A stretch of DNA of 64,000 nt from Candidatus Daviesbacteria bacterium. GTDB lineage: Bacteria; Patescibacteria; Microgenomatia; Daviesbacterales; UBA10151. Positions 46,227-54,532 of the stretch are shown piece by piece. Position numbers and translations under genes: made by a program. A model generated the notes under the pieces. It was not told the DNA's origin and made no database searches. It worked only from the letters and a program-made list of their open reading frames with translations. The stretch is from positions 496,001 to 560,000 of the forward strand of contig JAQTZF010000001.1 in assembly GCA_028687915.1 (NCBI GenBank). Reading direction: 5' to 3'. How positions within the stretch are numbered: position 1 is the stretch's first letter; each line of letters starts with the position of its first letter.

Positions 46227-46268
46227 CTTGCAAGAGTTTTAAGCGGGATGAAATAGAGACACTATAGT

Positions 46269-47534
46269 ATGAGTTTAAAGAATAATTGGAAAATATACTT
46301 AATATTATTAGTGACTTTTTCTATAGTCATATTTATCAGATTTTATAACTTTAGTAATAGAATTAATTTTGGTCCTGAACAAGCAATTTCCTTAATTACT
46401 ACCGGTGAATATATTAAAGATAAAATTACTCTGATTGGATTACCTTCTACTCAAAGAGTAACATCAACAGGTCATATTATTTTTTCCAGCCCTATATTTA
46501 ATTACGCTTTAATTCCATTGGAATTAATATTTAATTTTGATCCAATTTTAATAACTGGTTATTTTGCACTATTAAATATTATCACAGGATTAATTATTTA
46601 TTTGTTAACTAAGAAAATATTTTCGGTGCAAGTAGCTCTTTTTGCAGTCATTTTATTTTTGTTTAATGGTTATATGATTTATCATTCTTTGTTTATTTGG
46701 ATTGTAAATTATTTGCCCCTTTTAGGTCTTTTGACTATATATTTATTGTTTCTTTTTAGGCAAAAGAATAGAAAAATATTTTCATTGGCTTTGGGCTTAA
46801 TTTCTGGAATTGCTTTTGGGACAGAATACCTCTATTTATTTACTGCAGTTTTTGTTCTATTGTTTTTAATCTATTATTCAAAAAATAAATTTAAAGATTT
46901 TATTATTTTTATGTTAGGTTTTGCTGTTGGCAATTTACCTCTCATTCTTTTTGATTTGAAACATAACTTTTATTATTTTGGCACCCTGTATCAGTATTTA
47001 ATTGATACTATTAATTCTCCGGGTCAAAGTAAACTTTCTTATTATCACTTTTTACAATTTTGGCCCCTACTTACTATAATTGGAGGTGTTATTTTATATA
47101 AAATTTTTCGAATAAATAAGTATATAGCATTATTATTAATAGCACTCTATATTTTTATGAATTTAACTTCACCTTTAGTAAGTTTTAACGAAGCTGTTGG
47201 TATGAATAAGGGTTTAAACTATAATTTGTTAAATAAGGCTGCTCAAATCATTGCAGATAATAAACCTGAAAAATTTAATGTTGCAACTACCTGGGATTTT
47301 GACAGTCAAGCACATCCGTTGCGCTATCTATTAAGATTTCGTTATGAAATGATACCTTTAGGTATTGAAGAATACAGAAATGCTGATAATATCTATGTTA
47401 TGACAAATCCAACATATGATATTAACAATGCATCTCTTTATGAAATTTCTAGTTTTAGACCATTTAAGACTGAATTGCTCACAAATTTAAGTAATGATTA
47501 TAGTGTTTTTAAATTGAATCACTTAAATAAATAA
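46269..47534 (+). CDS. GT39-like membrane glycosyltransferase, short form
   Basis: A 421-residue protein with about nine transmembrane segments. It resembles the 40256 protein in outline, with INFGPEQAISLITTGEYI at 32-49 where that one has FGYDQARDAYTVQEI. Here the first acidic residue of the loop motif is replaced by proline (GPEQA against YDQAR), leaving only the glutamate, so activity should not be assumed. The extracytoplasmic C-terminal domain is short. It is followed by a GT4 gene with a one-base overlap (TAATG). Confidence 0.72.
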   Translation: MSLKNNWKIYLILLVTFSIVIFIRFYNFSNRINFGPEQAISLITTGEYIKDKITLIGLPSTQRVTSTGHIIFSSPIFNYALIPLELIFNFDPILITGYFALLNIITGLIIYLLTKKIFSVQVALFAVILFLFNGYMIYHSLFIWIVNYLPLLGLLTIYLLFLFRQKNRKIFSLALGLISGIAFGTEYLYLFTAVFVLLFLIYYSKNKFKDFIIFMLGFAVGNLPLILFDLKHNFYYFGTLYQYLIDTINSPGQSKLSYYHFLQFWPLLTIIGGVILYKIFRINKYIALLLIALYIFMNLTSPLVSFNEAVGMNKGLNYNLLNKAAQIIADNKPEKFNVATTWDFDSQAHPLRYLLRFRYEMIPLGIEEYRNADNIYVMTNPTYDINNASLYEISSFRPFKTELLTNLSNDYSVFKLNHLNK

Positions 47535-48682
47535 TGAATATCTGGATTGATGGTTATGAAGCAAATGTTCCACAAAGACTTGGGTCCTCACAGTTAGGAT
47601 TTGAGCTTTTGTGTCACCTTGAGAAAATTGATCAAAAAAATGAATATACAATATTATTACCATCTGCCCCTCTTCCTGATTTACCAAAGGAAAGAGCTGG
47701 ATGGACTTATAAAATATTAAAACCTAATAAGTTATGGACAAGGATTGCCTTGCCTTATGCTTTATATTCAGCAAAAATAAAACCGGATTTAATTTATTCC
47801 CCAACTCACTATATACCTCGTTTTTCTCCGGTTAGGCGAATAGTTACTATCTTTGATTTATCTTATCTCCATTTTCCGGAAATGATTCCACGGGCTGATT
47901 TATGGAAAATGGTAAATTGGGGAAAATTTGGAATACAGAGAGCAGATCATATAATTACCATCTCAAATTTTTCCAGAAAAGATATAATTAAAAATTATAA
48001 AATAAACAGTGAAAAAGTTACTGCGATATACCCTGGATATGATAAGAATATCTTTAAGCCTATTAAAGATCACAAAAAAATAGATTTAATAAAGCAGAAG
48101 TATGGAATTTCAGGTAAGTACATTATATATATAGGAACAATTCAACCCAGAAAGAATTTAATTAGGCTTATAGAAGCTTTTAAGCCTATTGAAAACTTAA
48201 AGTTAGTAATTGTTGGAAAAACTAAAGGGTTGGGGCGGGAAGGATGGATGTTTGATGAGATTTTGGCTAAACCTGCAAAATTAGGGATTGAAGACAAAGT
48301 TATTTTTACAGGCTTTGTGCCAACAGAAGAATTACCATATTTATTGTCAGAAGCTGAAACATTTATATTACCCTCTCTTTGGGAGGGTTTTGGAATACCT
48401 GCGGTTGAAGCAATGGCTTGTGGAGCACCTGTGATAGTATCTAATGTATCTTCCTTGCCTGAAGTGGTTGGTAATGCTGGTTTATTAATTGATCCTCATT
48501 CTACAACTCAGATAGAGCAGGCAATCAGAACTATTACAACGGATAGTAAGATTAGGGAAAAGAGAATTAAAGCAGGTTTAGAACAAGCAAAAAAGTATTC
48601 ATGGAACAAAATGGCAAAAACATTATTAAAAGTTTTTGAGCTCACCTGCGCCGAGGCTTCGGCGAGTGAAAGAAAAAAATAA
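47534..48682 (+). CDS. GT4 family glycosyltransferase
   Basis: A 382-residue GT-B enzyme with an N-terminal region lacking the usual glycine-rich loop (YEANVPQRLGSSQLGFELL), IVTIFDLSYLHFPEM in the acceptor domain, YIGTIQPRKNLIRLIEAF opening the donor domain and PSLWEGFGIPAVEAMACGAPVIVSN as the E-x7-E motif. This is the common mannosyltransferase-type GT4. The last 15 codons are unusual: they contain a GC-rich hairpin and encode a tail LTCAEASASERKK unlike the family. It overlaps the next GT2 gene by one base. Confidence 0.9.
   Translation: MNIWIDGYEANVPQRLGSSQLGFELLCHLEKIDQKNEYTILLPSAPLPDLPKERAGWTYKILKPNKLWTRIALPYALYSAKIKPDLIYSPTHYIPRFSPVRRIVTIFDLSYLHFPEMIPRADLWKMVNWGKFGIQRADHIITISNFSRKDIIKNYKINSEKVTAIYPGYDKNIFKPIKDHKKIDLIKQKYGISGKYIIYIGTIQPRKNLIRLIEAFKPIENLKLVIVGKTKGLGREGWMFDEILAKPAKLGIEDKVIFTGFVPTEELPYLLSEAETFILPSLWEGFGIPAVEAMACGAPVIVSNVSSLPEVVGNAGLLIDPHSTTQIEQAIRTITTDSKIREKRIKAGLEQAKKYSWNKMAKTLLKVFELTCAEASASERKK
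48642..48669 (+). repeat. GC-rich hairpin inside the 3' end of a GT4 gene
   Basis: A perfect 6-base stem CGCCGA (48649-48654) and TCGGCG (48659-48664) around GGCT is flanked by TCAC and GTGA, which extend the pairing after a small internal loop. It stands out sharply in AT-rich DNA and lies just before the stop at 48680-48682. It may be an inserted palindromic element. Confidence 0.65.
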
Positions 48683-49587
48683 TGAATAAAATATCAATTG
48701 TTATTCCTTATTGGAATGGGGTAGAGAAAATAAAAAAGCATTTACCTAAAGTCCTTGAATTTGCCAAAGTAAATAATATTGAAGAAATAATAGCTTGTGA
48801 TGATGCATCCACGGATGAGACTGTAAAGTTATTAAAAACAGATTTTCCGGAGGTGCAAGTTGTTGAAAGAAAAATAAATCAAGGTTTTGCATCAAATGTT
48901 AATTCAGGATTCTTAAAAATTACAGGTGATTTCGTATTTTTATTAAATAGTGATGCATCTCCAGAAAATGATGCTTTAAAATCTGCCCTGCCTCATTTTG
49001 AAGATCCTAAAGTTTTTAGTGTGGGTTGTAATGTGGGAGGGCTTTGGGCTGTGGGTCGATTTGAGAACGGTTATTTTTGGCATGATCAAGGCTCGTTTAA
49101 GGGAGATAAATTAAAATCGCACCAGACTTTATGGTCTTCTGGTGGATCAGGTATTTTTCGTAAAACTATTTGGGATGAATTAGGGGGATTGGATGAACTA
49201 TATAATCCTTTTTATGTAGAAGATGTTGATTTAGGCTACAGAGCAACTAAACGAGGCTATATTAATATTTGGGAACCTGAAAGTAAGGTAGAACACTACC
49301 AGGAAAAGGGTGTTATTGAGGCTAATTTTAAAAAAGAAAAAATTAATAATATTGCTGAGAGGAATTCATTAATTTTTATTTGGAAAAATATAACAAGTGA
49401 AAAATTAATGAATGAACATAAGAAAGCTTTGATAAAGAGATTAATATCACATCCTAAATATTGGGCTATCTTTTTAGCTGCTGTGCGAAAATATCCTGAA
49501 ATTATGGAAAAAAGAGAGGTGGAAAAAAAGTATGCTCACCTTACAGATGAAGATATATTTAACATTTTTTCCAAGAGTCAAGTATAA
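48682..49587 (+). CDS. GT2 family glycosyltransferase
   Basis: A 301-residue GT-A enzyme. ISIVIPYWNG is at 4-13, IIACDDASTDE at 36-46, NQGFASNVNSG at 66-76 and the metal motif NSD at 89-91. YVEDVDLGYRATKRGY near 177-192 is the catalytic ED-x-D region of the rhamnosyl/galactosyltransferase-like GT2 group. It overlaps the previous GT4 gene by one base and precedes an acetyltransferase gene by seven bases. Confidence 0.9.
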   Translation: MNKISIVIPYWNGVEKIKKHLPKVLEFAKVNNIEEIIACDDASTDETVKLLKTDFPEVQVVERKINQGFASNVNSGFLKITGDFVFLLNSDASPENDALKSALPHFEDPKVFSVGCNVGGLWAVGRFENGYFWHDQGSFKGDKLKSHQTLWSSGGSGIFRKTIWDELGGLDELYNPFYVEDVDLGYRATKRGYINIWEPESKVEHYQEKGVIEANFKKEKINNIAERNSLIFIWKNITSEKLMNEHKKALIKRLISHPKYWAIFLAAVRKYPEIMEKREVEKKYAHLTDEDIFNIFSKSQV

Positions 49588-49594
49588 TTAACAG

Positions 49595-50197
49595 ATGAGT
49601 GTATTTAAAGACAAGATGGGTAATGATTTAAATGGATCTCAAGTGATTGAGAAGGTTATTAAACGGTTCTTTAGTTATATTTTAGATATCGAATTATTTA
49701 TTATTCGATTGGCAGGTTTGATTCCAATATACACTATTAGATGGTTAATATATGTTGCAGCTGGAATGAAGTTGCCATATGGCTCTCATATTCATATGAA
49801 TGCTCAATTCTTTTATCCAAAAGGTATAGAGATTGGTAAAGACACAATTATTGGGCAGGGTGTATTTTTGGATGGTAGGGCAAAGCTAAAAATAGGAAAC
49901 CATGTAGATATTGCCTCAGAAGTGATGATTTATAACTCAGAACATGATATGAATGCAGAAGACTTTCATGCAATAAACGAGGAAGTTTTAATCGGTGATT
50001 ATGTTTTTATTGGTCCCCGCGTGATTATTTTACCTGGTGTTAAAGTTGGAAAGGGTGCAATAATTGCTGCAGGTGCAGTGGTAACCAAAGATGTACCTGA
50101 ATATGCGTTAGTTGGAGGTGTTCCTGCTAAAATAATAGGAGAAAGATCCTTAAAAGATTTACACTATAAACTTGGACATGCACGATTACTTCAATGA
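49595..50197 (+). CDS. hexapeptide-repeat acyltransferase (maltose O-acetyltransferase-like)
   Basis: A 200-residue left-handed beta-helix acyltransferase. After an N-terminal helical segment of about 50 residues, hexapeptide repeats run from about 70 to 185 (IEIGKDTIIGQGVFLDG, then GDYVFIGPRVIILPGVKVGKGAIIAAGAVV) and end with GGVPAKIIG. The likely catalytic histidine is in NSEHDMN. It would O- or N-acetylate a sugar of the glycan, using acetyl-CoA in the cytoplasm. It overlaps the following small membrane protein gene by four bases. Confidence 0.88.
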   Translation: MSVFKDKMGNDLNGSQVIEKVIKRFFSYILDIELFIIRLAGLIPIYTIRWLIYVAAGMKLPYGSHIHMNAQFFYPKGIEIGKDTIIGQGVFLDGRAKLKIGNHVDIASEVMIYNSEHDMNAEDFHAINEEVLIGDYVFIGPRVIILPGVKVGKGAIIAAGAVVTKDVPEYALVGGVPAKIIGERSLKDLHYKLGHARLLQ

Positions 50198-50745
50198 TTA
50201 GGATTCTTTTTATAGGTTTTGCTATTTTATTATTGATTTATCTCTTAATACCGGGACCCACATCAATTGATAATTTTTCAGAGTTGCCAAATTCTACAAA
50301 ATCTACTTTATCAGGAGATACTATTCAGCAGCAAAATGTCGCTGGATATTTTTCTAATAATTATAGAAATTTTGTGACTAATTTCTATAAAAATGATTAT
50401 TCAAGCAAGGTTGTGCTCCCGTTTTTGCCTATACGTTTAAATTATCCTCCTGAATTTGCGTACACCGCAATTATAGACCAGACAAAGAGTACCTATTTGG
50501 AAGAGTTTGTTTATCCTTTACGTGATTCCTTGTTTGTAAACGGTTTTGAACCATTCTACGAAAGTGGAAAGCAAAAATTTTTTAGTTCAACAAAATTTGA
50601 ACAAGAAGGAAAATTATTTTATACAAAAGCTACTTTAAGATATTACCCGTCACCAATTTGGGTGAGAATAACTGTGTGGTTAGGTATTCTCGTTTCAATG
50701 TTTCTTATTTGGAAGACTGCAAGGAGGGTAATTTCGCGTGGTTGA
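50194..50745 (+). CDS. small membrane-anchored protein of unknown function
   Basis: A 183-residue protein with one hydrophobic helix at about 3-20, a soluble central domain of about 130 residues, and a second helix near 155-175. This gives two membrane anchors around an extracytoplasmic domain, with LNYPPEFAYTAIIDQTKSTY as its most distinctive segment. I recognise no family. It overlaps the flanking genes and is therefore translated with the acetyltransferase and GT2. Similar anchored proteins often assist glycan enzymes, but this is speculation. Confidence 0.65.
   Translation: MIRILFIGFAILLLIYLLIPGPTSIDNFSELPNSTKSTLSGDTIQQQNVAGYFSNNYRNFVTNFYKNDYSSKVVLPFLPIRLNYPPEFAYTAIIDQTKSTYLEEFVYPLRDSLFVNGFEPFYESGKQKFFSSTKFEQEGKLFYTKATLRYYPSPIWVRITVWLGILVSMFLIWKTARRVISRG
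50722..50727 (+). promoter_or_regulatory. Shine-Dalgarno site that supports a GTG start
   Basis: AGGAGG at 50722-50727 is a full anti-Shine-Dalgarno match. It lies ten bases before the GTG at 50738, supporting that codon as the start of the next GT2 gene. Most genes here lack such a strong site. Confidence 0.7.
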
Positions 50746-51631
50746 GTTGGCAATTGTGATAGTGAATTTTAATACTGAAAAATTAATATTAGATTGTTTA
50801 GAGTCAATTTATAAGAATAAACCAAAAGTTAGCTTTGAGATATGGGTGGTTGATAATTGTTCAACAGATCAATCTGTGTCTTTAATAAAAAAACACTTTC
50901 CAAATGTTCATTTGATTGAAAGTGACAAAAATTTGGGGTTTGCTGGTGGAAATAATCTGGCGCTTAAAAAAGCCTCTGCAAAAAATTATTTATTACTTAA
51001 TTCTGATACTTTGGTAAAGAGCAATTCTTTGGATAATCTGGTTGATTTTGCATCTTCATCTGATTATGGCATTTGCTCATGCAAATTGGTTTATAAAAAT
51101 GGGGCTTTTCAACCAAATGCCGGTGAATTGCCTACCTTTTTCCCAATGTTTTTTTGGATTTCAGGGTTAGATGATATTTTAGAGAAAGTGCTTTTTATAA
51201 AATCATATCAGGCAAGAGATAAAAACTATTACTTTGATAAAGCTACCGTGGGATGGGTTTCAGGTTCTGTTATGTTAGTTAAAGATGAAGTTATAAAGAA
51301 AATAGGATTATTGGATGAGGCAATTTTTATGTATGGTGAGGATGTAGAATACTGTTTTAGAGCAAATAAGGCAGGCTTTATAACTGGTTGGACAAATTCT
51401 GCAGAAATTATCCATATTGGTGGTGGTAGCTCTACCTCTCCAAAATATAATCAATGGTTTGGAGAATTTAAAGGGTTAATTTATATCTACAATAAGTTAT
51501 TTGGGACATTGGCAATGTATTTTATTAAGTTTATGTTATATTCTTTTATCTTAGTGAGAACTTTAATCTTTTTATTATTAGGTAAAGTATCATATTCAAA
51601 AACATATGCAAAAATCTTTATCAATCTTTAA
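50738..51631 (+). CDS. GT2 family glycosyltransferase (rhamnosyltransferase-like)
   Basis: A 297-residue GT-A enzyme starting at a GTG with a strong ribosome-binding site. LAIVIVNFNTEKLILDCL is at 4-21, EIWVVDNCSTD at 34-44, NLGFAGGNNLAL at 65-76 and the metal motif NSD at 88-90. FMYGEDVEYCFRANKAGF is the catalytic ED-x-E region near 200-217. A C-terminal hydrophobic stretch may contact the membrane. It overlaps the following polymerase/ligase-like gene by 26 bases. Confidence 0.9.
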   Translation: MVELAIVIVNFNTEKLILDCLESIYKNKPKVSFEIWVVDNCSTDQSVSLIKKHFPNVHLIESDKNLGFAGGNNLALKKASAKNYLLLNSDTLVKSNSLDNLVDFASSSDYGICSCKLVYKNGAFQPNAGELPTFFPMFFWISGLDDILEKVLFIKSYQARDKNYYFDKATVGWVSGSVMLVKDEVIKKIGLLDEAIFMYGEDVEYCFRANKAGFITGWTNSAEIIHIGGGSSTSPKYNQWFGEFKGLIYIYNKLFGTLAMYFIKFMLYSFILVRTLIFLLLGKVSYSKTYAKIFINL

Positions 51632-53066
51632 TAAATACTTTTTTTGGGTTGTGCTATTTTTAATGGCCTTTATTCCTTTGTACCCAAAATTTCCAATTTT
51701 AAATGTAGCTGGTACTTTTGTGGCTATTAGAATTGAAGACTTTTTAATCGCTGTTATTTTAGGCATTTGGATTTTGAAGATTATTTTGACTAAGCAAATC
51801 TTTGCTGTTTTTTCAGAAGAAACTAATAAAATATTAATGGTTTTTTTCTTTGTTGGGTTGGTGTCTTTATTTTCTGCGATATTTTTAACTCAAACTGTTA
51901 TACCATCGCTTGCTTTGCTGCACTTTTTTAGAAGAGTTGAGCTAATGTTGCTGCTGCCACTTGCAGTAAGCGTAGTAACAACCCGTAAACAACTCATAGC
52001 CTTATTGGTAGCAGGCTTAGTAATTGTATCTTTAGTAAATGGATATGCTTTTGGACAAAAGTATTTTGATTGGCCTGTAATATCTACTGGTAATTCGGAA
52101 TTTTCAAAAGGCTTAATTTTACATTTGAGCCCAGAGGCCAGAGTTAGTTCAACTTTTGCCGGACATTATGACTTAGCTGTTTTTATGGTTATGGTGTTAT
52201 CAATTGGCTCAGCAGTTTTTTTCAGTCTAAAAAAGTTATATATGAAAGCAATAACATTTATTATTCTTTTGTCATCAGTAATAGTGTTAGTAATGACTGC
52301 AGCCAGATTATCTTTTGTATCAGTTCTAATAGGAATTGCGCTTTCATTACTTTTAACAGGTAAGAAGTGGTTTATATTAGTGATGATTATTGTTTCTGTT
52401 GCAATATTGGCTTACCCGTCTCAACTTCGCGAGCGTTTAATTGCTACTGTTTCTGTTAGTATTCTGCAAGAAGGGGAGAGATATGTTAGTACTAACGCTG
52501 ACCAACAGCAGGAAAGCTTGATCAATATACCAACGTTATTACTACAAACCTCTAGTTCTTCTGGTTTAAGACATAATACTTCAAGTAATTCTGCAAGTCC
52601 TTCAGCAGAGTCAACGATAGCCGCACAAATATCAGATATAGTTCCAGGAGAACCTACAAATATTACTGATTTAGCAGTTTATCGTTCATACGGTATTCGT
52701 TTTGATCAAGAGTGGCCACGAGCTATCCGGGCAGTGATAAAAAATCCCTTTCTTGGTACTGGATATTCATCTTTAGGATTAGCTACAGATAATGATTTTC
52801 TAAGATCTTTGGGTGAAGTTGGGTTATTGGGAACAATTTCTTTTTCATTGATAATATTAACAATTCTTAAACAATTATGGTTATCTTTTCAAAAATCAAA
52901 AGATAAATTAATTAAATATTCTTTAGCAGGGGTAATGGCAATGATTATAGCGTTTATTTCTAATGGAATATTTATTGACGTGTTTGAAGCTTCAAAAGTA
53001 GCTACACTATTTTGGTTATTTTGTGGATTTGGCCTAGCTTTAACTAAATTAAATGAAAATTCTTAA
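51606..53066 (+). CDS. O-antigen ligase/polymerase family membrane protein (WaaL/Wzy-like)
   Basis: A 486-residue protein with about 11-12 transmembrane helices and a large outer loop (about residues 285-370) that is rich in serine and includes RAIRAVIKNPFLGTGYSSLG, the short motif of the Wzy_C family that ends the catalytic loop. It would join oligosaccharide units or attach them to a lipid or protein acceptor outside the membrane. Its N-terminus begins within the previous GT2 gene. Which of ligase or polymerase activity applies cannot be decided by sequence. Confidence 0.82.
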   Translation: MQKSLSIFNKYFFWVVLFLMAFIPLYPKFPILNVAGTFVAIRIEDFLIAVILGIWILKIILTKQIFAVFSEETNKILMVFFFVGLVSLFSAIFLTQTVIPSLALLHFFRRVELMLLLPLAVSVVTTRKQLIALLVAGLVIVSLVNGYAFGQKYFDWPVISTGNSEFSKGLILHLSPEARVSSTFAGHYDLAVFMVMVLSIGSAVFFSLKKLYMKAITFIILLSSVIVLVMTAARLSFVSVLIGIALSLLLTGKKWFILVMIIVSVAILAYPSQLRERLIATVSVSILQEGERYVSTNADQQQESLINIPTLLLQTSSSSGLRHNTSSNSASPSAESTIAAQISDIVPGEPTNITDLAVYRSYGIRFDQEWPRAIRAVIKNPFLGTGYSSLGLATDNDFLRSLGEVGLLGTISFSLIILTILKQLWLSFQKSKDKLIKYSLAGVMAMIIAFISNGIFIDVFEASKVATLFWLFCGFGLALTKLNENS

Positions 53067-54531
53067 ATTTATATTTAATCAATATACTTGTTTGTTTCTA
53101 ATTCTGGTAATTGGATTTTTGGTACGTTTATATAAAATTGATACTCCTCTTGCTGATTGGCATTCCTGGAGACAGGCTGATACAGCTGCTGTTGCCAGAA
53201 ATTTTTATAAGGAAGGTTATACTCCCTTTATTCCAAAATATGATGATATGTCCGGAGTTGCTGAAAACCCAATACCAAATCCTAATCGTTATCGTTTTGT
53301 GGAGTTTCCTATATATAACAGCTTAGTTTATTTTGCTTATGTAATTAACGGTGGTGTAGATATTAGGTTAGCCAGATTGGTTTCGATAATTATGTCACTT
53401 GGTTCAATTATCTTTTTGTTCCTTACTGTAAGAAGGCAGCTGGATAGAGCAACTGCTTTAACTGCTGCTTTTGTCTTTGCAGTTTTGCCGTATAGTATCT
53501 TTTATTCAAGAGTAATTTTGCCTGAACCAACATTGATTTTCTTCTCCCTGGGAATGCTTTACTTCGTAGATCGTTGGATCTACGAAGACAGCCTTCGGCT
53601 GTATTTTGTAAGCGTTTTCTTTACTATATGCGCTTTTTTGGTTAAACCGGTAGCTGGATTTTATTTGTTGCCATTACTTTATTCATACTATAAAAAGGAA
53701 GGTAAATTATGGCCTCCAAAAAGATATTTCCTTTGGATAATACCTGCGCTTGCACCTTTTATTGCCTGGAGAATATGGATGTCTAATTTCCCTGAAGGTA
53801 TACCTGCATCAAATTGGTTATTTAATGGAACGCATATAAGATTTAGACCTGCTTTTTGGAGGTGGATATTTGGTGATCGGTTTGGCAGGGAAATATTAGG
53901 TATGGCAGGATCATTTTTATTCTTCTTTGGTTTAATTAAGAAACCAGAAACTGGAAAATATTTACTTCATTTCCTGGTACTCTCATCTTTTTTATATCTT
54001 TTGGTTTTTGCTACAGGAAACGTTACTCATGATTATTATCAAACCATCATAATTCCTGCCTTATCAGTTTTTGTTGCTGTTGGTTTAGTAACCCTCTTTC
54101 GAGGATTTAATGGAATGATTCCTCGTATTTTTACCATTCCATTAGCAATTTTTATGTTTACTCTAATGATTTATTTGGGATGGAATGAGGTTAAGGGCTT
54201 GTATCAAATTAATAATGGCGTGATTGTTGAAGCAGGAGAGTTTGCAGATAAGATCTTACCTAAAAATGCTGTTGTAGTTGCTCCTTATGGAGGAGACACT
54301 GCTTTTTTATATCAAGTTAACAGACCTGGGTTTGCTTACTCTGTACTTCCTGTTAAAGATTTAGTGAATAAGTTTGGTGTTAAATATTATGTTTCAGTTG
54401 ATTATAACGATAAAACAAATTGGGTAATAAGAAATTTTAAAACATTAGAAAAAAATCCAAAGTTTGTGATCGCAGATCTAAGTCAGCCAATCTCAACAAC
54501 TGGTGCAGTATTAGAAGTTGAGCCAAACTAA
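53053..54531 (+). CDS. GT39-like membrane glycosyltransferase
   Basis: A 492-residue GT-C enzyme with about ten transmembrane segments. The loop-1 motif LADWHSWRQADTAAVARNF at 33-51 is the conserved D-x-x-x-WRQ-D-type element of a PMT-like subfamily, and FSRVILPEPT-like sequence near 150-160 is the second motif. Between helices, the stretch FVDRWIYEDSLRLYF is encoded by a pair of perfect hairpins (see separate entry). It lies between the ligase-like gene and a GT4 gene. Confidence 0.87.
   Translation: MKILKFIFNQYTCLFLILVIGFLVRLYKIDTPLADWHSWRQADTAAVARNFYKEGYTPFIPKYDDMSGVAENPIPNPNRYRFVEFPIYNSLVYFAYVINGGVDIRLARLVSIIMSLGSIIFLFLTVRRQLDRATALTAAFVFAVLPYSIFYSRVILPEPTLIFFSLGMLYFVDRWIYEDSLRLYFVSVFFTICAFLVKPVAGFYLLPLLYSYYKKEGKLWPPKRYFLWIIPALAPFIAWRIWMSNFPEGIPASNWLFNGTHIRFRPAFWRWIFGDRFGREILGMAGSFLFFFGLIKKPETGKYLLHFLVLSSFLYLLVFATGNVTHDYYQTIIIPALSVFVAVGLVTLFRGFNGMIPRIFTIPLAIFMFTLMIYLGWNEVKGLYQINNGVIVEAGEFADKILPKNAVVVAPYGGDTAFLYQVNRPGFAYSVLPVKDLVNKFGVKYYVSVDYNDKTNWVIRNFKTLEKNPKFVIADLSQPISTTGAVLEVEPN
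53562..53602 (+). repeat. two tandem perfect hairpins inside a GT-C gene
   Basis: CTTCGTAGATC (53562-53572) pairs perfectly with GATCTACGAAG (53577-53587) around GTTG. It is followed at once by ACAGCC and GGCTGT (53588-53593, 53597-53602) around TTC. Both are inside the reading frame without disturbing it. An 11-base perfect arm beside a second hairpin is unlikely to arise from coding constraint alone. Confidence 0.75.
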
Positions 54532-54532
54532 T

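Noticed and set aside
46228..46268. Promoter before the GT39-like gene at 46269 (TTGCAA with TATAGT)
   Set aside because: TATAGT ends directly at the ATG and the spacing to TTGCAA is 29 bases, so the pair cannot work as a promoter for this gene.
54096..54125. Inverted repeat CGAGGA ... TCCTCG inside the GT39-like gene
   Set aside because: Six-base arms with a 14-base loop are expected by chance at this scale and the protein is continuous and family-like.
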